Source of the DNA: JBBPYC01 sp038200275
GTDB lineage: Bacteria > Pseudomonadota > Gammaproteobacteria > Burkholderiales > Burkholderiaceae_C
Assembly (NCBI GenBank): GCA_038200275.1
Contig: JBBPYC010000082.1
Coordinates: 62,001 to 126,000 of the forward strand
DNA length: 64,000 bases
Direction of reading: 5' to 3'
This document shows, piece by piece, positions 52,157 to 61,898 of this stretch (position 1 is the first letter of the stretch; every line of letters begins with the position of its first letter). Below the pieces are notes generated by a model that did no database searches, was not told the origin of the DNA, and saw only the letters and a list, made by a program, of their open reading frames with translations. Position numbers and translations under genes: made by a program.

Positions 52157-53806
52157 ATGCCCCGTCCATCCCAACTGCTGCACCCCCAGCGCGAGCCCGC
52201 GCCCCTGAAACCCGCTGCCACCGTGATGCTGCTGCGCGACAGTGCAGCCGGTGTCGAAGTGCTGATGACGCGCCGCTCGGCAAAAGCGAGTTTTGCGCCT
52301 GGTGCCTACGTGTTTCCCGGCGGCGCGATCGATGCGGGCGATGCCGCTGCGCACGCGGGAGCAACGCGCCGCCCCGGCCAATCCGATCTGCAGGTAACGC
52401 AGGCGATTGCCGCCATCCGCGAGAGCTTCGAGGAGCTTGGCATCTTGCTGGCGCGGCGCGCCGATGGCGGCTTTGCCGATGCGTCCGACGTGGCCGCATT
52501 GGACCGTGCCGGGCCGTTTGTCGAGCAGTGCCGTGCACGTGGCCTGACGCTGGCCGCAGACGCCATGTTCCTGCTTGCGCATTGGGACACCGACCGCGAT
52601 CTGCCCAAGCGATTCGAAGTGCCGTTTCTGGTTGCGCGCATGCCGGAGGGCCAAACGCCGGTGGCCGACAACTTCGAGCAGTTCGAGCCGGTCTGGGTGC
52701 GCCCACAGGCCGCGCTGGATCGGCACGCAGCCGGCACCTTCCTGATGATCTTTCCGACCCTGCGCACACTGGAACGCATTGCGCATCATGCGTCGGTCAA
52801 TGAACTGCTGGCCAGCTGCGCAGCCGAGCAGCCGCAGTGGATCAGCTGCCCGCGTGCGGGCTATTTGAAAGGCCATGAAGCGCGCTTCATGGAGCACGAA
52901 AGCCCGTACGGCGAGTTGCAGATGGTCTGCCCGGACGGCCAGCTGCTGCACCCGCTCGACTGGCAGACCGAGCAGCCAGTGGCGCTGCTGAAAAATCTGC
53001 TGCGCCTGACCGCACCCAACCCCGGCATGATGACCGGGCCAGGCACCAACAGCTATCTGGTCGGCACCGCCGATACCGGCTTCATCGCGATCGACCCGGG
53101 CCCCGATGATCCCGCGCACCTGGAGCGGCTGCACCGCGCCACGGACGGCGACATCCGATTCATCGTCTGCACGCACTCGCACGCCGACCATTCACCCGGT
53201 GCGGCGCCGCTGGCAGCGATGTGCGAGCGCACCGGGCATCGGCCGCCTATTCTTGGCCTGCCGTCCGAGTCGACCGCACGCAAAGCCAGCTATTTCGTGC
53301 CCGATCGCGTGCTACAAAATGGAGAGCTGATTGCGCTTTCTGCATCAGCGCATAAGCACACTTTGGAGGTGGTTTTCACACCCGGCCATGCGGCGAATCA
53401 TCTTTGTCTGCTGCTACAGGAAGACGGGCTGCTTTTTTCCGGCGACCATATCTTGAACGGCAGCACCACGGTGGTCGACCCGCCGGACGGCAACATGAGC
53501 GAATATCTTGATTCGCTCGACCGGTTGACGCAGGCTTGCAACGCACACGACATCGACTTCATCCTGCCTGCGCATGGCTACGTGCTGAGCCGCGCGCGCC
53601 AGACCATTGCTCAGTTGAAGGCGCACCGTCTGAAGCGTGAAGCCAAGGTGATCGCTGCCATGCAAGCGTTGCCCGAAGGCAGCATGCAGCAATGGGTTGA
53701 ACACGTCTACGACGACGTGCCGCCGCGACTGTGGCCGGTCGCAATGCGCTCGCTGCTCGCCCACGTGGAGCGCGTTCGCGAACTCGGGCTGGCTGTCACG
53801 CAATGA
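52157..53806 (+). CDS. NUDIX hydrolase fused to metallo-beta-lactamase-fold hydrolase
   Basis: The 549-residue protein has a NUDIX domain of the CoA-diphosphatase-like type (about residues 20-240; MTRRSAKASFAPGAYVFPGGAID and AIRESFEELGILL). An MBL-fold domain follows (about 270-500; GTNSYLVG, the zinc motif THSHADHSPG, VVFTPGHAANHLC, FSGDHIL) and then a LACTB2-like helical end. The two domains would act on nucleotide/CoA-type substrates and on RNA or thioester bonds respectively; substrates are inferred only. A GATAAT box at 52144 supports the ATG at 52157 over 52088. A repeat copy lies in frame at codons near 385-400. Confidence 0.87.
   Translation: MPRPSQLLHPQREPAPLKPAATVMLLRDSAAGVEVLMTRRSAKASFAPGAYVFPGGAIDAGDAAAHAGATRRPGQSDLQVTQAIAAIRESFEELGILLARRADGGFADASDVAALDRAGPFVEQCRARGLTLAADAMFLLAHWDTDRDLPKRFEVPFLVARMPEGQTPVADNFEQFEPVWVRPQAALDRHAAGTFLMIFPTLRTLERIAHHASVNELLASCAAEQPQWISCPRAGYLKGHEARFMEHESPYGELQMVCPDGQLLHPLDWQTEQPVALLKNLLRLTAPNPGMMTGPGTNSYLVGTADTGFIAIDPGPDDPAHLERLHRATDGDIRFIVCTHSHADHSPGAAPLAAMCERTGHRPPILGLPSESTARKASYFVPDRVLQNGELIALSASAHKHTLEVVFTPGHAANHLCLLLQEDGLLFSGDHILNGSTTVVDPPDGNMSEYLDSLDRLTQACNAHDIDFILPAHGYVLSRARQTIAQLKAHRLKREAKVIAAMQALPEGSMQQWVEHVYDDVPPRLWPVAMRSLLAHVERVRELGLAVTQ
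53310..53360 (+). repeat. Palindromic repeat copy inside the NUDIX/MBL gene
   Basis: The copy reads TGCTACAAAATGGAGAGCTG then GCGCTT, TGCATCA and GCGCATAAGC. It follows the same two-part plan as the intergenic copy at 33311. It is translated in frame as LQNGELIALSASAHKHTLE, between two core strands of the MBL domain. Confidence 0.55.
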
Positions 53807-53835
53807 GGCTGCTGGGCAATCCCGGACCGCCGACT

Positions 53836-55026
53836 TCAATCCTTTAGAAGCAGTGCAATCTCGCGCAGGCGTTGCTGTGTGGCCTCGAGCGCGTCGACCA
53901 CAACCGGATCGAAGTGGCTGCCACTTTGACTGCGGATCCACGCGATGGCGGTCTCGTGGCTCATCGGCTCCTTGTAGGGCCGCCGGCTGATCAGCGCGTC
54001 GTACACATCGGCGGTGGCCATCAGGCGGGCCGATAACGGGATGTCTTCTCCGGCCAGGCCGTCCGGATACCCGCTGCCGTCCCATTTTTCGTGATGGTGG
54101 CGCGCAATCTCCATGGCATAGGTCAGGAACATGCCCTGCTCGCCGATCCGGTTCGACGCACGGCGCAGCAGCTCCCAGCCGTGCATCGGATGCGTGCGCA
54201 TCACGACCCACTCGTCGGCCGACAGCGGTCCGGGTTTCAGCAGGATCGCATCGGGAATCGCGACCTTGCCGATGTCGTGCAACGGCGCTGAGCGCGCCAA
54301 CTGGTCGATCTCGGCCGCAGACAGCGCAATTCGCTGAGGGGATTCGGTGGCCAGCCAACTCGCCAGCGTGCGCACATACTCCTGGGTGCGGCGCACATGG
54401 TTGCCGGTTTCATGGTCCCGGAACTCGGCCAACGAAATCATCACGAACAGCGTGGTGTCGCGCAGCCGCTCGACTTCGCCCACCCGCGCCACCAGCTCTT
54501 CCTGCAGCCACGCGTTGCGGTCCTTCAGCGCATCTCGCCAAGCCTTGATCTGCGCCTGCGTGGCCACGCGCGCGAGCACCGTCTGCGGATGAAACGGCTT
54601 TTGCACGAAATCGGCGCCGCCTGCTTCGAAGCCGCGCGCCTCATCGGCGGGCTGTGACAGCGCGGTCAGAAACAGCACTGGGGCATCGCAGGTGCGTGGG
54701 TCGGCTTTCAAGCGGCGACACACCTCGTAGCCGTCCATCAGCGGCATCATCACGTCAAGCACCACCACGTCGGGCGGCGAACGCATCGCAATTTCGAGCG
54801 CCTTCGCGCCTGAGTTGGCGATCAGCACCCGGTAGTGCTTGTTCAGCAGGTTCGCGAGCAACGTGAGGTTGGCGGGTGTGTCGTCGACCACCAGCACGGT
54901 GGGTTTGGCTGCCGCTGCCGCTGTTGTTGCCAAGACCGGTTCCGACGCCGGCGGCCGGCTGAGCAGCAGCTCGGACAGCGCAGCGCTGGGACCCAAATCG
55001 ACTTTCTTCAACGCGCTCATCGTCAT
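53836..55026 (-). CDS. Response regulator with HD-GYP cyclic-di-GMP phosphodiesterase domain
   Basis: The 396-residue cytoplasmic protein has a receiver domain (about residues 42-160; VLVVDDTPANL, phospho-acceptor Asp91 in VVVLDVMMPLMDG, KPF near 145) and an HD-GYP domain (about 190-385; HDIGK, THPMHGWELL, ARHHHEKWDGSGYPDGL). HD-GYP enzymes degrade cyclic-di-GMP. The HHEKWDGSGYP motif is complete, so activity is expected. Its ATG overlaps the kinase stop (ATGA), marking it as the kinase's partner. An ATG at 55020 is a minor alternative. Confidence 0.95.
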   Translation of the reverse strand: MTMSALKKVDLGPSAALSELLLSRPPASEPVLATTAAAAAKPTVLVVDDTPANLTLLANLLNKHYRVLIANSGAKALEIAMRSPPDVVVLDVMMPLMDGYEVCRRLKADPRTCDAPVLFLTALSQPADEARGFEAGGADFVQKPFHPQTVLARVATQAQIKAWRDALKDRNAWLQEELVARVGEVERLRDTTLFVMISLAEFRDHETGNHVRRTQEYVRTLASWLATESPQRIALSAAEIDQLARSAPLHDIGKVAIPDAILLKPGPLSADEWVVMRTHPMHGWELLRRASNRIGEQGMFLTYAMEIARHHHEKWDGSGYPDGLAGEDIPLSARLMATADVYDALISRRPYKEPMSHETAIAWIRSQSGSHFDPVVVDALEATQQRLREIALLLKD

Positions 55027-58000
55027 GCAAATTCTCCCGTCCCCAGCGTGGCCAGCGCAGCCAGTGCAGCATCAAAGTCAAGGCCCGCCATGGCGGTGCG
55101 CAGCCGCCGCGCGGTCACGGCCGGCAATTCACGCGACAGCCGCGTGCCGGTGTGCAACCAGAGCTCCACTGCGCGGCTGTCGCCGTCGAGCAGCCAGCTT
55201 CGCATCCTTGCCAGCACGCCGGCAGTATCGAGCTCCATGGCCTGCGCGACTTCGTAGGAGGCGGCGTCAAGCGAACCAATGAACGTGGTGCTGCCAAAGG
55301 CACTGCCGTAGCTGGTGTTGTACGTATTGGCCATCGCGTGGGTGCTCTCGCCGGTCTCGGCCTGCGGCGAAGACGGCCGACTGCTCGGTGCGGTCTGCTC
55401 GATCGCCTCGATCGCCAGCGCGAGTGCCTCGTCGAGCGCCCGCAGCAACTGCGCGGCGCTCTGTGCGGCCTGCCGGTCCGATTCGGCCAGCGCGACCTGC
55501 ATCTCGAACGCCTGCGCGAGCGACTGCACGCGATTGGCGCCGATGGTGCCGGCGAGTCCGCCGAGCGTGTGCGCCTTGCGTCGCAGATCGGCGCGTGGTG
55601 GGGGTGCCCTCAGCAACTCGCGCCATTCGGCCAGACCGTCTGCGTAACTGCGCCGGAAGCCTCGCAAGGTGTGCCGATACAGCCGCACGTTGCCATCAAA
55701 CGCATGCAACGCATGCGCCGGGGCAAGCGCGCCGACCGGCGGCAGGGTGCTGTCGTCGTCTGGCGGCGCAGGGTCGGCCGCAAGTTCGTATACAGGCTCC
55801 GGCTCAAGCGCCAGCCGGATCGTCGGAACCTCGGCACCGCTGCCAACGACACTGGTGCGGTAGCGCTGCAGCGTCGCAAACAGCTCAGCGGCATCGATCG
55901 GCTTGGTGATGCAGCCTTGCATGCCGACCGATACGCAGCGTTCGATCTCTTCGGCCATCGCGTGCGCGGTCATGGCCAACACCGGCAGCCGGTCGAACGG
56001 CGCATGTGCGCGCAGCCGGCGCACCGCCTCGAGCCCGTCCATGACCGGCATCTGCAGGTCCATCAACACCAGATTGAACGACTCCGGGCCCGCCTGCGCA
56101 AGCAGTTCGAGCGCCTCCAGGCCATTGCTTGCGACTTGGACAAACGCGCCGCGGGAGCGCAGCAACACACAGGCGACTTCCTGGTTGAGCTCGTTGTCTT
56201 CGACCAGCAGCACGCGCAAGCCGTCGAGCCGATCGGCGGACCCAGGCTGCCGGGGTTGGTTGGCGGACTCGATCGATCCCAACGTCGGCGGTGACTGCAT
56301 CTGGGACGGCGACTGCAGCAGCGGCTGCCCGTGCCCTGCGCGCGTTGCATCTTGCGCGACGGTCGGCCAGCCGAGCAATCGGTACAGATCCTGCGGAAGC
56401 ACCGGTTTGCTCAAAAAATCGGCCGCAGCAATGCCGTGCTGCATCATCTGCACCGTCTCGCGGCCATAGCTCGAGATGATCACCACATGCAGCTGCGGAC
56501 GTGCGTTGCGCAGTCGATCCAGCACCTCGGCGCCGTCCATGCCGGGCATCACCCAATCCAGCAGCAACAGATCGAACGGCGCACCACGTGCGCCCGCCAA
56601 CGCGATCTGCTGCAACGCCGCTTCGCCGGAATCGACACCGCGCAGCGCGCCCTGCGCACCGATGCCGAGCACATGCAACTGGTTCAACAACACTGCGCGC
56701 GTGTCGGCTTGGTCGTCCACCACCAGCACGCGCAGCCGCGCACTGACTTCTGGGCAGTCGGCGGAAATTGTGTCCGGCTGCACCGTCATCGGCAGCCGCA
56801 CCCGAAATGTCGATCCCGCGCCGGGTTCGCTCTCAACGTCGATGCTGCCGCCCATCAACTCGACCAGCCGACGCGAGATGGCAAGCCCCAACCCGGTGCC
56901 GCCGAAGCGGCGCGTGGTTGAAGCATCGGCCTGGCTGAAATCCTGGAACAATCGCTCGCACTGGGTGCGCGTCATGCCGATACCGGTATCGCGTACCGTT
57001 ACCACCAGCATCAATCGCTCGCCTGCATCGTCTGGCGGCAGCGCCTCGTCGCGCAGATCGATGGGCGCATCCTCGATCGGCTGGGTTGACAGCGTGAGGC
57101 GCACCTGGCCAACCGGTGTGAATTTGACTGCGTTGGCCAGCAAATTGGTCAGCACCTGGGACAATCGGACGGCGTCGCCAAGCAGCACCGCCCGGTGCCC
57201 GAGCAAGGTCGCGTCGTTGAATTCGCACAGCAGCTCGAGGCCCTTTTCTTGTGCGCGCTGGCGCAGCAGCACGACCGCGTGCGCCACCACATCTTCGAGC
57301 CGCAGCGGTGCCACCTCCACCGTCATGTGCCCAGCTTCGATTTTTGAGAAATCCAGCAGGTCGTTGATGAGGCGCATCAGCATGTCGGAGGCCGCGTGCG
57401 CTTTCTCCAGATAGTCGCGCTGAGACGGCGTGAGCGCCGTCTGCAACGCCAGATGCGTCATTCCCATGATCGCGTTCATCGGCGTGCGAATCTCATGACT
57501 CATATTCGCCAGGAACATCGACTTGGCGCGGGTCGCACTCTCGGCTTGCTCGCGCGCCATCTCCAGCTCCCTTTGGGCGCTGTCGCGATTTTGCAGTTCG
57601 CGCTCGACCGCGTTCGCGGTCCCGTCCATCGCCCACGCGAGCGCGTCCAGTTCCGTCAAGCGACCGCGTCTGATTCCCGAGCGGGCGGCGTAGTTACCGC
57701 GCGCGTGCTCCCCTGCAAGCCGGCTGAGTTTGTTGATCGGCATCATCACCCGCACCCACATCGCCCAGGCCAGCAGCAGCAGCAACGGGATCACCGCGAG
57801 ATTGCTGGTCATGAGCCAGTAGGTCGCGTTGGCCAGCCGGTCGGCGGCCACGGCCACGGCGGCGGCGGTGCGCTGCTCGGTCGACTGGTTGAGCTGGCTC
57901 ACGATGGTGCTGGTGTCGGCACGCTGCGCCTGATAGAACGCCGACTGCAACACCGGAAATAAGGCCGCGGCCCGACTTTTGGGCGCGGTCGTCGCGCCCG

Positions 58001-58502
58001 CGCCGCGCGGGCCGGCGAACGCTTGCTCCTCCATCTGATGCAGTTGTTCTGCTGAGGCCAGCAGTGTCTTGGCCAGCGCGAGTTCGGCTTCGGACAGATG
58101 CAGCGCTTCGAGGCGTTGCATCCACAGTTTTTTCCGGCCCGTCGGTGCGTCGCTGCGCTGGCGCTGGCCACTGATCTGCTGGCGCCAGAACTCGTTCCAG
58201 CGAGACGCTTCGCCGGGTGGCATCGCGCGCTTGCCTGCGCGCACCGCAAGGATGTCCTGATACACCAGCTGGTAGATCGATTCGCCGGTGGTCACATACT
58301 GACTCGCCAACTCGGCCAGCAGGTCGATCTCGCTGCTTATGCGGTGAATTTCGCCCAGTGCCTCGTCTCGGCTTTCAAACGCGCTGCGCGAGTCGTCGTG
58401 GGCGGCGTTGATGCGGTACAGCAGCGTCAGATTCAATGCCAGCGCTGCAAACACCACGCTGAAGGTAAGTCGCAGCAGAAAGCTCAGGCGCATCGTTGCC
58501 AC
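55023..58502 (-). CDS. Hybrid sensor histidine kinase with two receivers and an Hpt domain
   Basis: This 1159-residue inner-membrane kinase has helices at about residues 8-30 and 232-252 flanking a mostly helical periplasmic sensor, a HAMP-like linker, HisKA with phospho-acceptor His336 in MSHEIRTP, and HATPase (NLLANAVKF, DTGIGM, GTGLGLAI). Receiver 1 has Asp649 in LLLLDWVMPGMDG, receiver 2 Asp815 in LVLMDLQMPVMDG, and the Hpt domain His978 in KAHTLGG. About 100 residues follow the Hpt domain without a recognised fold. The GTG at 58502 or ATG at 58493 starts it. The output is the coupled HD-GYP regulator; the signal is unknown. Confidence 0.95.
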   Translation of the reverse strand: MATMRLSFLLRLTFSVVFAALALNLTLLYRINAAHDDSRSAFESRDEALGEIHRISSEIDLLAELASQYVTTGESIYQLVYQDILAVRAGKRAMPPGEASRWNEFWRQQISGQRQRSDAPTGRKKLWMQRLEALHLSEAELALAKTLLASAEQLHQMEEQAFAGPRGAGATTAPKSRAAALFPVLQSAFYQAQRADTSTIVSQLNQSTEQRTAAAVAVAADRLANATYWLMTSNLAVIPLLLLLAWAMWVRVMMPINKLSRLAGEHARGNYAARSGIRRGRLTELDALAWAMDGTANAVERELQNRDSAQRELEMAREQAESATRAKSMFLANMSHEIRTPMNAIMGMTHLALQTALTPSQRDYLEKAHAASDMLMRLINDLLDFSKIEAGHMTVEVAPLRLEDVVAHAVVLLRQRAQEKGLELLCEFNDATLLGHRAVLLGDAVRLSQVLTNLLANAVKFTPVGQVRLTLSTQPIEDAPIDLRDEALPPDDAGERLMLVVTVRDTGIGMTRTQCERLFQDFSQADASTTRRFGGTGLGLAISRRLVELMGGSIDVESEPGAGSTFRVRLPMTVQPDTISADCPEVSARLRVLVVDDQADTRAVLLNQLHVLGIGAQGALRGVDSGEAALQQIALAGARGAPFDLLLLDWVMPGMDGAEVLDRLRNARPQLHVVIISSYGRETVQMMQHGIAAADFLSKPVLPQDLYRLLGWPTVAQDATRAGHGQPLLQSPSQMQSPPTLGSIESANQPRQPGSADRLDGLRVLLVEDNELNQEVACVLLRSRGAFVQVASNGLEALELLAQAGPESFNLVLMDLQMPVMDGLEAVRRLRAHAPFDRLPVLAMTAHAMAEEIERCVSVGMQGCITKPIDAAELFATLQRYRTSVVGSGAEVPTIRLALEPEPVYELAADPAPPDDDSTLPPVGALAPAHALHAFDGNVRLYRHTLRGFRRSYADGLAEWRELLRAPPPRADLRRKAHTLGGLAGTIGANRVQSLAQAFEMQVALAESDRQAAQSAAQLLRALDEALALAIEAIEQTAPSSRPSSPQAETGESTHAMANTYNTSYGSAFGSTTFIGSLDAASYEVAQAMELDTAGVLARMRSWLLDGDSRAVELWLHTGTRLSRELPAVTARRLRTAMAGLDFDAALAALATLGTGEFA

Positions 58503-58765
58503 CCCGGCTGATTCCGGCCATCATCCCACCCAAGCGCAGCGGCCAAGCAACCGCCGATCCGAACAGATCGTGCGTTGTGCGAGCGCGGCGCGGCAGTGGC
58601 GTGGAAGGGCATCCCGAGATTGTGGGCGTGCCCCCGCGCCTCAGCGCCCAACCCAGCAACGCAACTAGTGACGTTTTGCGCGGGGCGATCGGTTATTGCT
58701 TGACCCGAAGCGCGCCGCAGACCGCCGATGCGTTGCGGCGTCCGTCGGCAAGCGCCGTGGTGGCA

Positions 58766-60022
58766 TCAAGGCCGTTCCATCTTGCAATCGTTCGGCTGCG
58801 CGAGTTCTTCGCCGCTGTAGACCGCATCGGTGCGGAAGCCGTAGTCGGTGCCTTCCCAGCCGGTCTTCACCTTCTGCCCGTCCACCGGCGCAATCGTGTT
58901 GACGACTTGCGGCAGCAGCAGTTGATGGTCTTCGGCACGCATGCGCACCGGACCCACTGCAGTGTCCATCGAAAACCCTTCGAGCGCGCGCGCGATCTGC
59001 ACGGCATCGGTCGATTTCGCCTTTTGCATGGCAGCCGCGAGCAGCCGCGGCGTGAACTCGATGCGCGGCGCGAGAAACTCACGCCCGGTCTTCGCGTGAT
59101 AACTATCGGCCAGCGCCTGAGCCTTGGCCGTACCCTGCTGGCCAGGGTGCCATTCGGCAACCCAGGTCAACGCACCGACCTTGGCCTGCGATACCGCCAG
59201 CACCGTGCCCGGAAACGCGCCGGCGCTGTGGTTGAAGTAGCGCAGCGCATAGCCCGCATCGCCTGCCGCGCGCAGCAGCAACGTCATGTCAGGGCCCCAG
59301 TTGCCCGTGATGACCGAATCGGCATCGGTCGCCTTGATCTTGGCCACGTAAGGCGCGAAGTCCTTCACGCGCCCAATCGGATGCAGATCCTGGCCGACGA
59401 ATTCAATGTCCGGCCGCACCGCCGCGACCATCTGCTGGCCGTAGCTGGCCCACTGCCGGCCATGTGCGTAGTCCTGATTCAGCAGGTAGATCTTCTTGAT
59501 GCCGGCCTGCGTCTTGATGTAGTTGGCAATCGCCTTCATCTTCATTGCCGTGCTGGCCTCGGTCTGAAAGTACCAGAAGCTGCAATTCTTGCCCGTCAGG
59601 TCCGGGTCGATCGACGAATGGTTCAGCACCAGCACGCGTTGCTCGGGGTTGCGTTCGTTGTGCTTGTTCACGGCACCGATCAGTGAGGCGACCACCGACG
59701 ACCCCGAGCCACCCGTCAGGATCACGCGCGCGCCTTGATCGATCGCGGCTTTCAGCGCGCTCTGGCTTTCCTGTGCGGACAGCTTGCTGTCGAACTTGAG
59801 CAACTCGAACGGCATGCCGTTCAAGGCACCGCCTTTCGCGTTGATGTCCTCGATCGCGTACTGCAGATGGTTCAGCATCAGCTCGCCGACGTTGGCGAAC
59901 GGGCCGGACAGCGGGTCGATGTAGGCCAGCTTGTAGGTCTGCTGCGCAGAGGCACCCGCAGCGCAGCACAGGCAGGCCGCAGCGATGGCAGCGCGCGTGA
60001 AGGTCTGGGTGAAACAAATCAT
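58766..60022 (-). CDS. ABC transporter periplasmic binding protein, LivK-like
   Basis: The 418-residue protein has a Sec signal peptide (cleavage near ASAQQ, residue 27) and the type I periplasmic binding fold of branched-chain amino acid transporters: YKLAYIDPLSGPFANVGELMLNHLQYAIEDINAKGG, then LTGGSGSSVVAS and NQDYAHGRQWASYGQQMV. The fold is used for amino acids, amides and many aromatic or short carboxylic acids. No permease or ATPase genes are in view. It is divergent from the acyl-CoA ligase with 223 bases between starts, so a shared regulatory region is likely. Confidence 0.9.
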   Translation of the reverse strand: MICFTQTFTRAAIAAACLCCAAGASAQQTYKLAYIDPLSGPFANVGELMLNHLQYAIEDINAKGGALNGMPFELLKFDSKLSAQESQSALKAAIDQGARVILTGGSGSSVVASLIGAVNKHNERNPEQRVLVLNHSSIDPDLTGKNCSFWYFQTEASTAMKMKAIANYIKTQAGIKKIYLLNQDYAHGRQWASYGQQMVAAVRPDIEFVGQDLHPIGRVKDFAPYVAKIKATDADSVITGNWGPDMTLLLRAAGDAGYALRYFNHSAGAFPGTVLAVSQAKVGALTWVAEWHPGQQGTAKAQALADSYHAKTGREFLAPRIEFTPRLLAAAMQKAKSTDAVQIARALEGFSMDTAVGPVRMRAEDHQLLLPQVVNTIAPVDGQKVKTGWEGTDYGFRTDAVYSGEELAQPNDCKMERP

Positions 60023-60132
60023 GAAAAGTCTCCGGTTTCAAGAATATGGATTGGCCTGTTGGCTGGACCGCGCCCGAGTCTGCCTTTGTGACCTGCAGCG
60101 CAAGCGTCGCGGACGTGACCGCAGCGGCGCCG

Positions 60133-60162
60133 TTGCGATGGTGCAATCCCGCCGCCTATATT
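60133..60162 (+). promoter_or_regulatory. Probable promoter of the acyl-CoA ligase operon
   Basis: TTGCGA at 60133-60138 and TATATT at 60157-60162 are separated by 18 bases, a good sigma-70 layout. The ligase ATG is about 84 bases downstream. Confidence 0.5.
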
Positions 60163-60245
60163 GATACCCTGACAGACCCTGATGCGGAAAACGCTTTTGT
60201 GCGACCGCTGGCAGGCCGAAAAAATATCAGAGGAGACATCGCACC

Positions 60246-61898
60246 ATGGCGTCCATTGAAAGCCCCGTCGCCCAACTGGCCGATGCGCCGTTGCACGCGC
60301 ACTTGCGCGCGCATGCGCGCCGCACGCCCGACCGCGTGGCCTACCTTTGGTACGGCGCGGAAATCACTTTTGGCCAGCTCGACGCGTGGAGCGACGGCTT
60401 CGCGGCACGGCTGGCTGAATTGGGCGTGAAGCAAGGCGAGCCGGTCGCCCTCTTCCTGAACAACTGCCCGCAGTACGTGGTCGCGCACTACGGCATTCAA
60501 AAGCTCGGCGCGATCGTCTGCCCGTGTGGGCCGCTCTACAAGGAGCACGAGCTTGGCTATCAGTTGAACGACTTGAGCGCACGCGTGATCGTCGCAGCCG
60601 CTAATCTGCTGCCCGTGCTCGACAAGGTGCGGGCCGGTACACCCGCGTTGCAGCATGTGTTCGTCACGCGGCATGCGGCTCTGCTGCCCGCCGCGCCGGC
60701 GCTGGATCTGCCGCCCGATCTGGCAGCGGACTTCGCGGACCGCCGAGCAGCGGTGCCTGAGGGCACCCTCGACTTCATGCAAGCCTGCCGCAGCGGTGCC
60801 GTGCCGCCGCTCGTCTCGATCAACATCGACGAAGACATCGCGCTGATGACCTACACATCGGGCACCACCGGCTTGCCGAAAGGCGCGATGCTGACCTTTC
60901 GCAACGCGCTATACAAGACCAAGGTGTCGGTCGAATCGCGCGACATCGATGCGCATGACGTGCTGCTGGCCGTCGCCCCGCTCTATCACATCGCCGGCAT
61001 GCTGATGGGCGTGAACCTCGGCATCTATTCGGGTGCGACCTGCGTGCTGCTGCACCGGTTCGATCCGAAAGCCGTGCTGCAGGCGATTGATCGGCACCGC
61101 GTGACCTGGTGGTACAGCATCGCGCCGATGAACGTCGCGGTGATGGCGGTGCCCGATGCGAGGAGAACATATGACTTGAGCAGCCTGCGCGAGAACACCG
61201 TGACCAGCTTCGGCATCACCTACACGCAGGCGCTGGCCGAGCAGTGGCAGGCGTTCGCGCCGAACTGCCGGTCGATGGAAGCCGCCTACGGCCTGAGCGA
61301 GACGCACACGATGGACAGCAGCATGCCGCCCGGCGCGGTGCGCTGGGGCACGCACGGCAAGGCGGTGCCGGGCAACGAGATTCGCATCCTCGACCCCGAC
61401 AGCGGCGCCAGGATGCCTGCGGGCGAACACGGCGAGATCGTGCTCAAAAGCGCTGGCGTCTTCAAGGGCTACTGGAACAAGCCGGAGGCCACCGCGCAGA
61501 CCCTACGCAACGGCTGGGTGCATACCGGCGACATCGGCAAGATCGACGCCGACGGCTACCTGACATTCATCGGCCGCTTCAAGGAAATGATCAAGGTGTC
61601 CGGCTACAGCGTATTTCCGGAAGAAGTCGAGACCATTCTGATCAAGCATCCGCAGATCGCACAGGCCGCAGTGATCGGCGTGCCCGATCCGGAGAAAGGC
61701 GAAGTGGTGAAAGCGTTCATCGTGAAGAAGCCGGGTGCCGAAGCGATCGATGCAGCCGCCGTCATCGCCTGGTCACGCGAACATATGGCCAGCTACAAGG
61801 CACCGCGTGAAGTCGCGTTCATCGATGCGCTGCCTGCCACCGGTGCTGGCAAGGTGCTGCGCCGGTTGCTGAAAGATCAGCAGGCAACGCAAGCATGA
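60246..61898 (+). CDS. Acyl-CoA synthetase (AMP-forming, class I adenylate-forming)
   Basis: The 550-residue cytoplasmic enzyme activates a carboxylic acid to its CoA thioester with ATP. The AMP-binding motif TYTSGTTGLPKG lies near residues 201-212, then YGLSETHTMD (about 350), the hinge region HTGDIGKIDADGYLTFIGRFKEMIKVSGYSVFPEEVE (about 436-470) and the C-terminal catalytic Lys in TGAGKVLRRLL. A GAGGAG Shine-Dalgarno precedes the ATG. Its stop overlaps the carboxylase start by four bases, so the two probably act in sequence. The substrate may be a medium or long chain or an aryl acid; the sequence does not decide. Confidence 0.93.
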   Translation: MASIESPVAQLADAPLHAHLRAHARRTPDRVAYLWYGAEITFGQLDAWSDGFAARLAELGVKQGEPVALFLNNCPQYVVAHYGIQKLGAIVCPCGPLYKEHELGYQLNDLSARVIVAAANLLPVLDKVRAGTPALQHVFVTRHAALLPAAPALDLPPDLAADFADRRAAVPEGTLDFMQACRSGAVPPLVSINIDEDIALMTYTSGTTGLPKGAMLTFRNALYKTKVSVESRDIDAHDVLLAVAPLYHIAGMLMGVNLGIYSGATCVLLHRFDPKAVLQAIDRHRVTWWYSIAPMNVAVMAVPDARRTYDLSSLRENTVTSFGITYTQALAEQWQAFAPNCRSMEAAYGLSETHTMDSSMPPGAVRWGTHGKAVPGNEIRILDPDSGARMPAGEHGEIVLKSAGVFKGYWNKPEATAQTLRNGWVHTGDIGKIDADGYLTFIGRFKEMIKVSGYSVFPEEVETILIKHPQIAQAAVIGVPDPEKGEVVKAFIVKKPGAEAIDAAAVIAWSREHMASYKAPREVAFIDALPATGAGKVLRRLLKDQQATQA

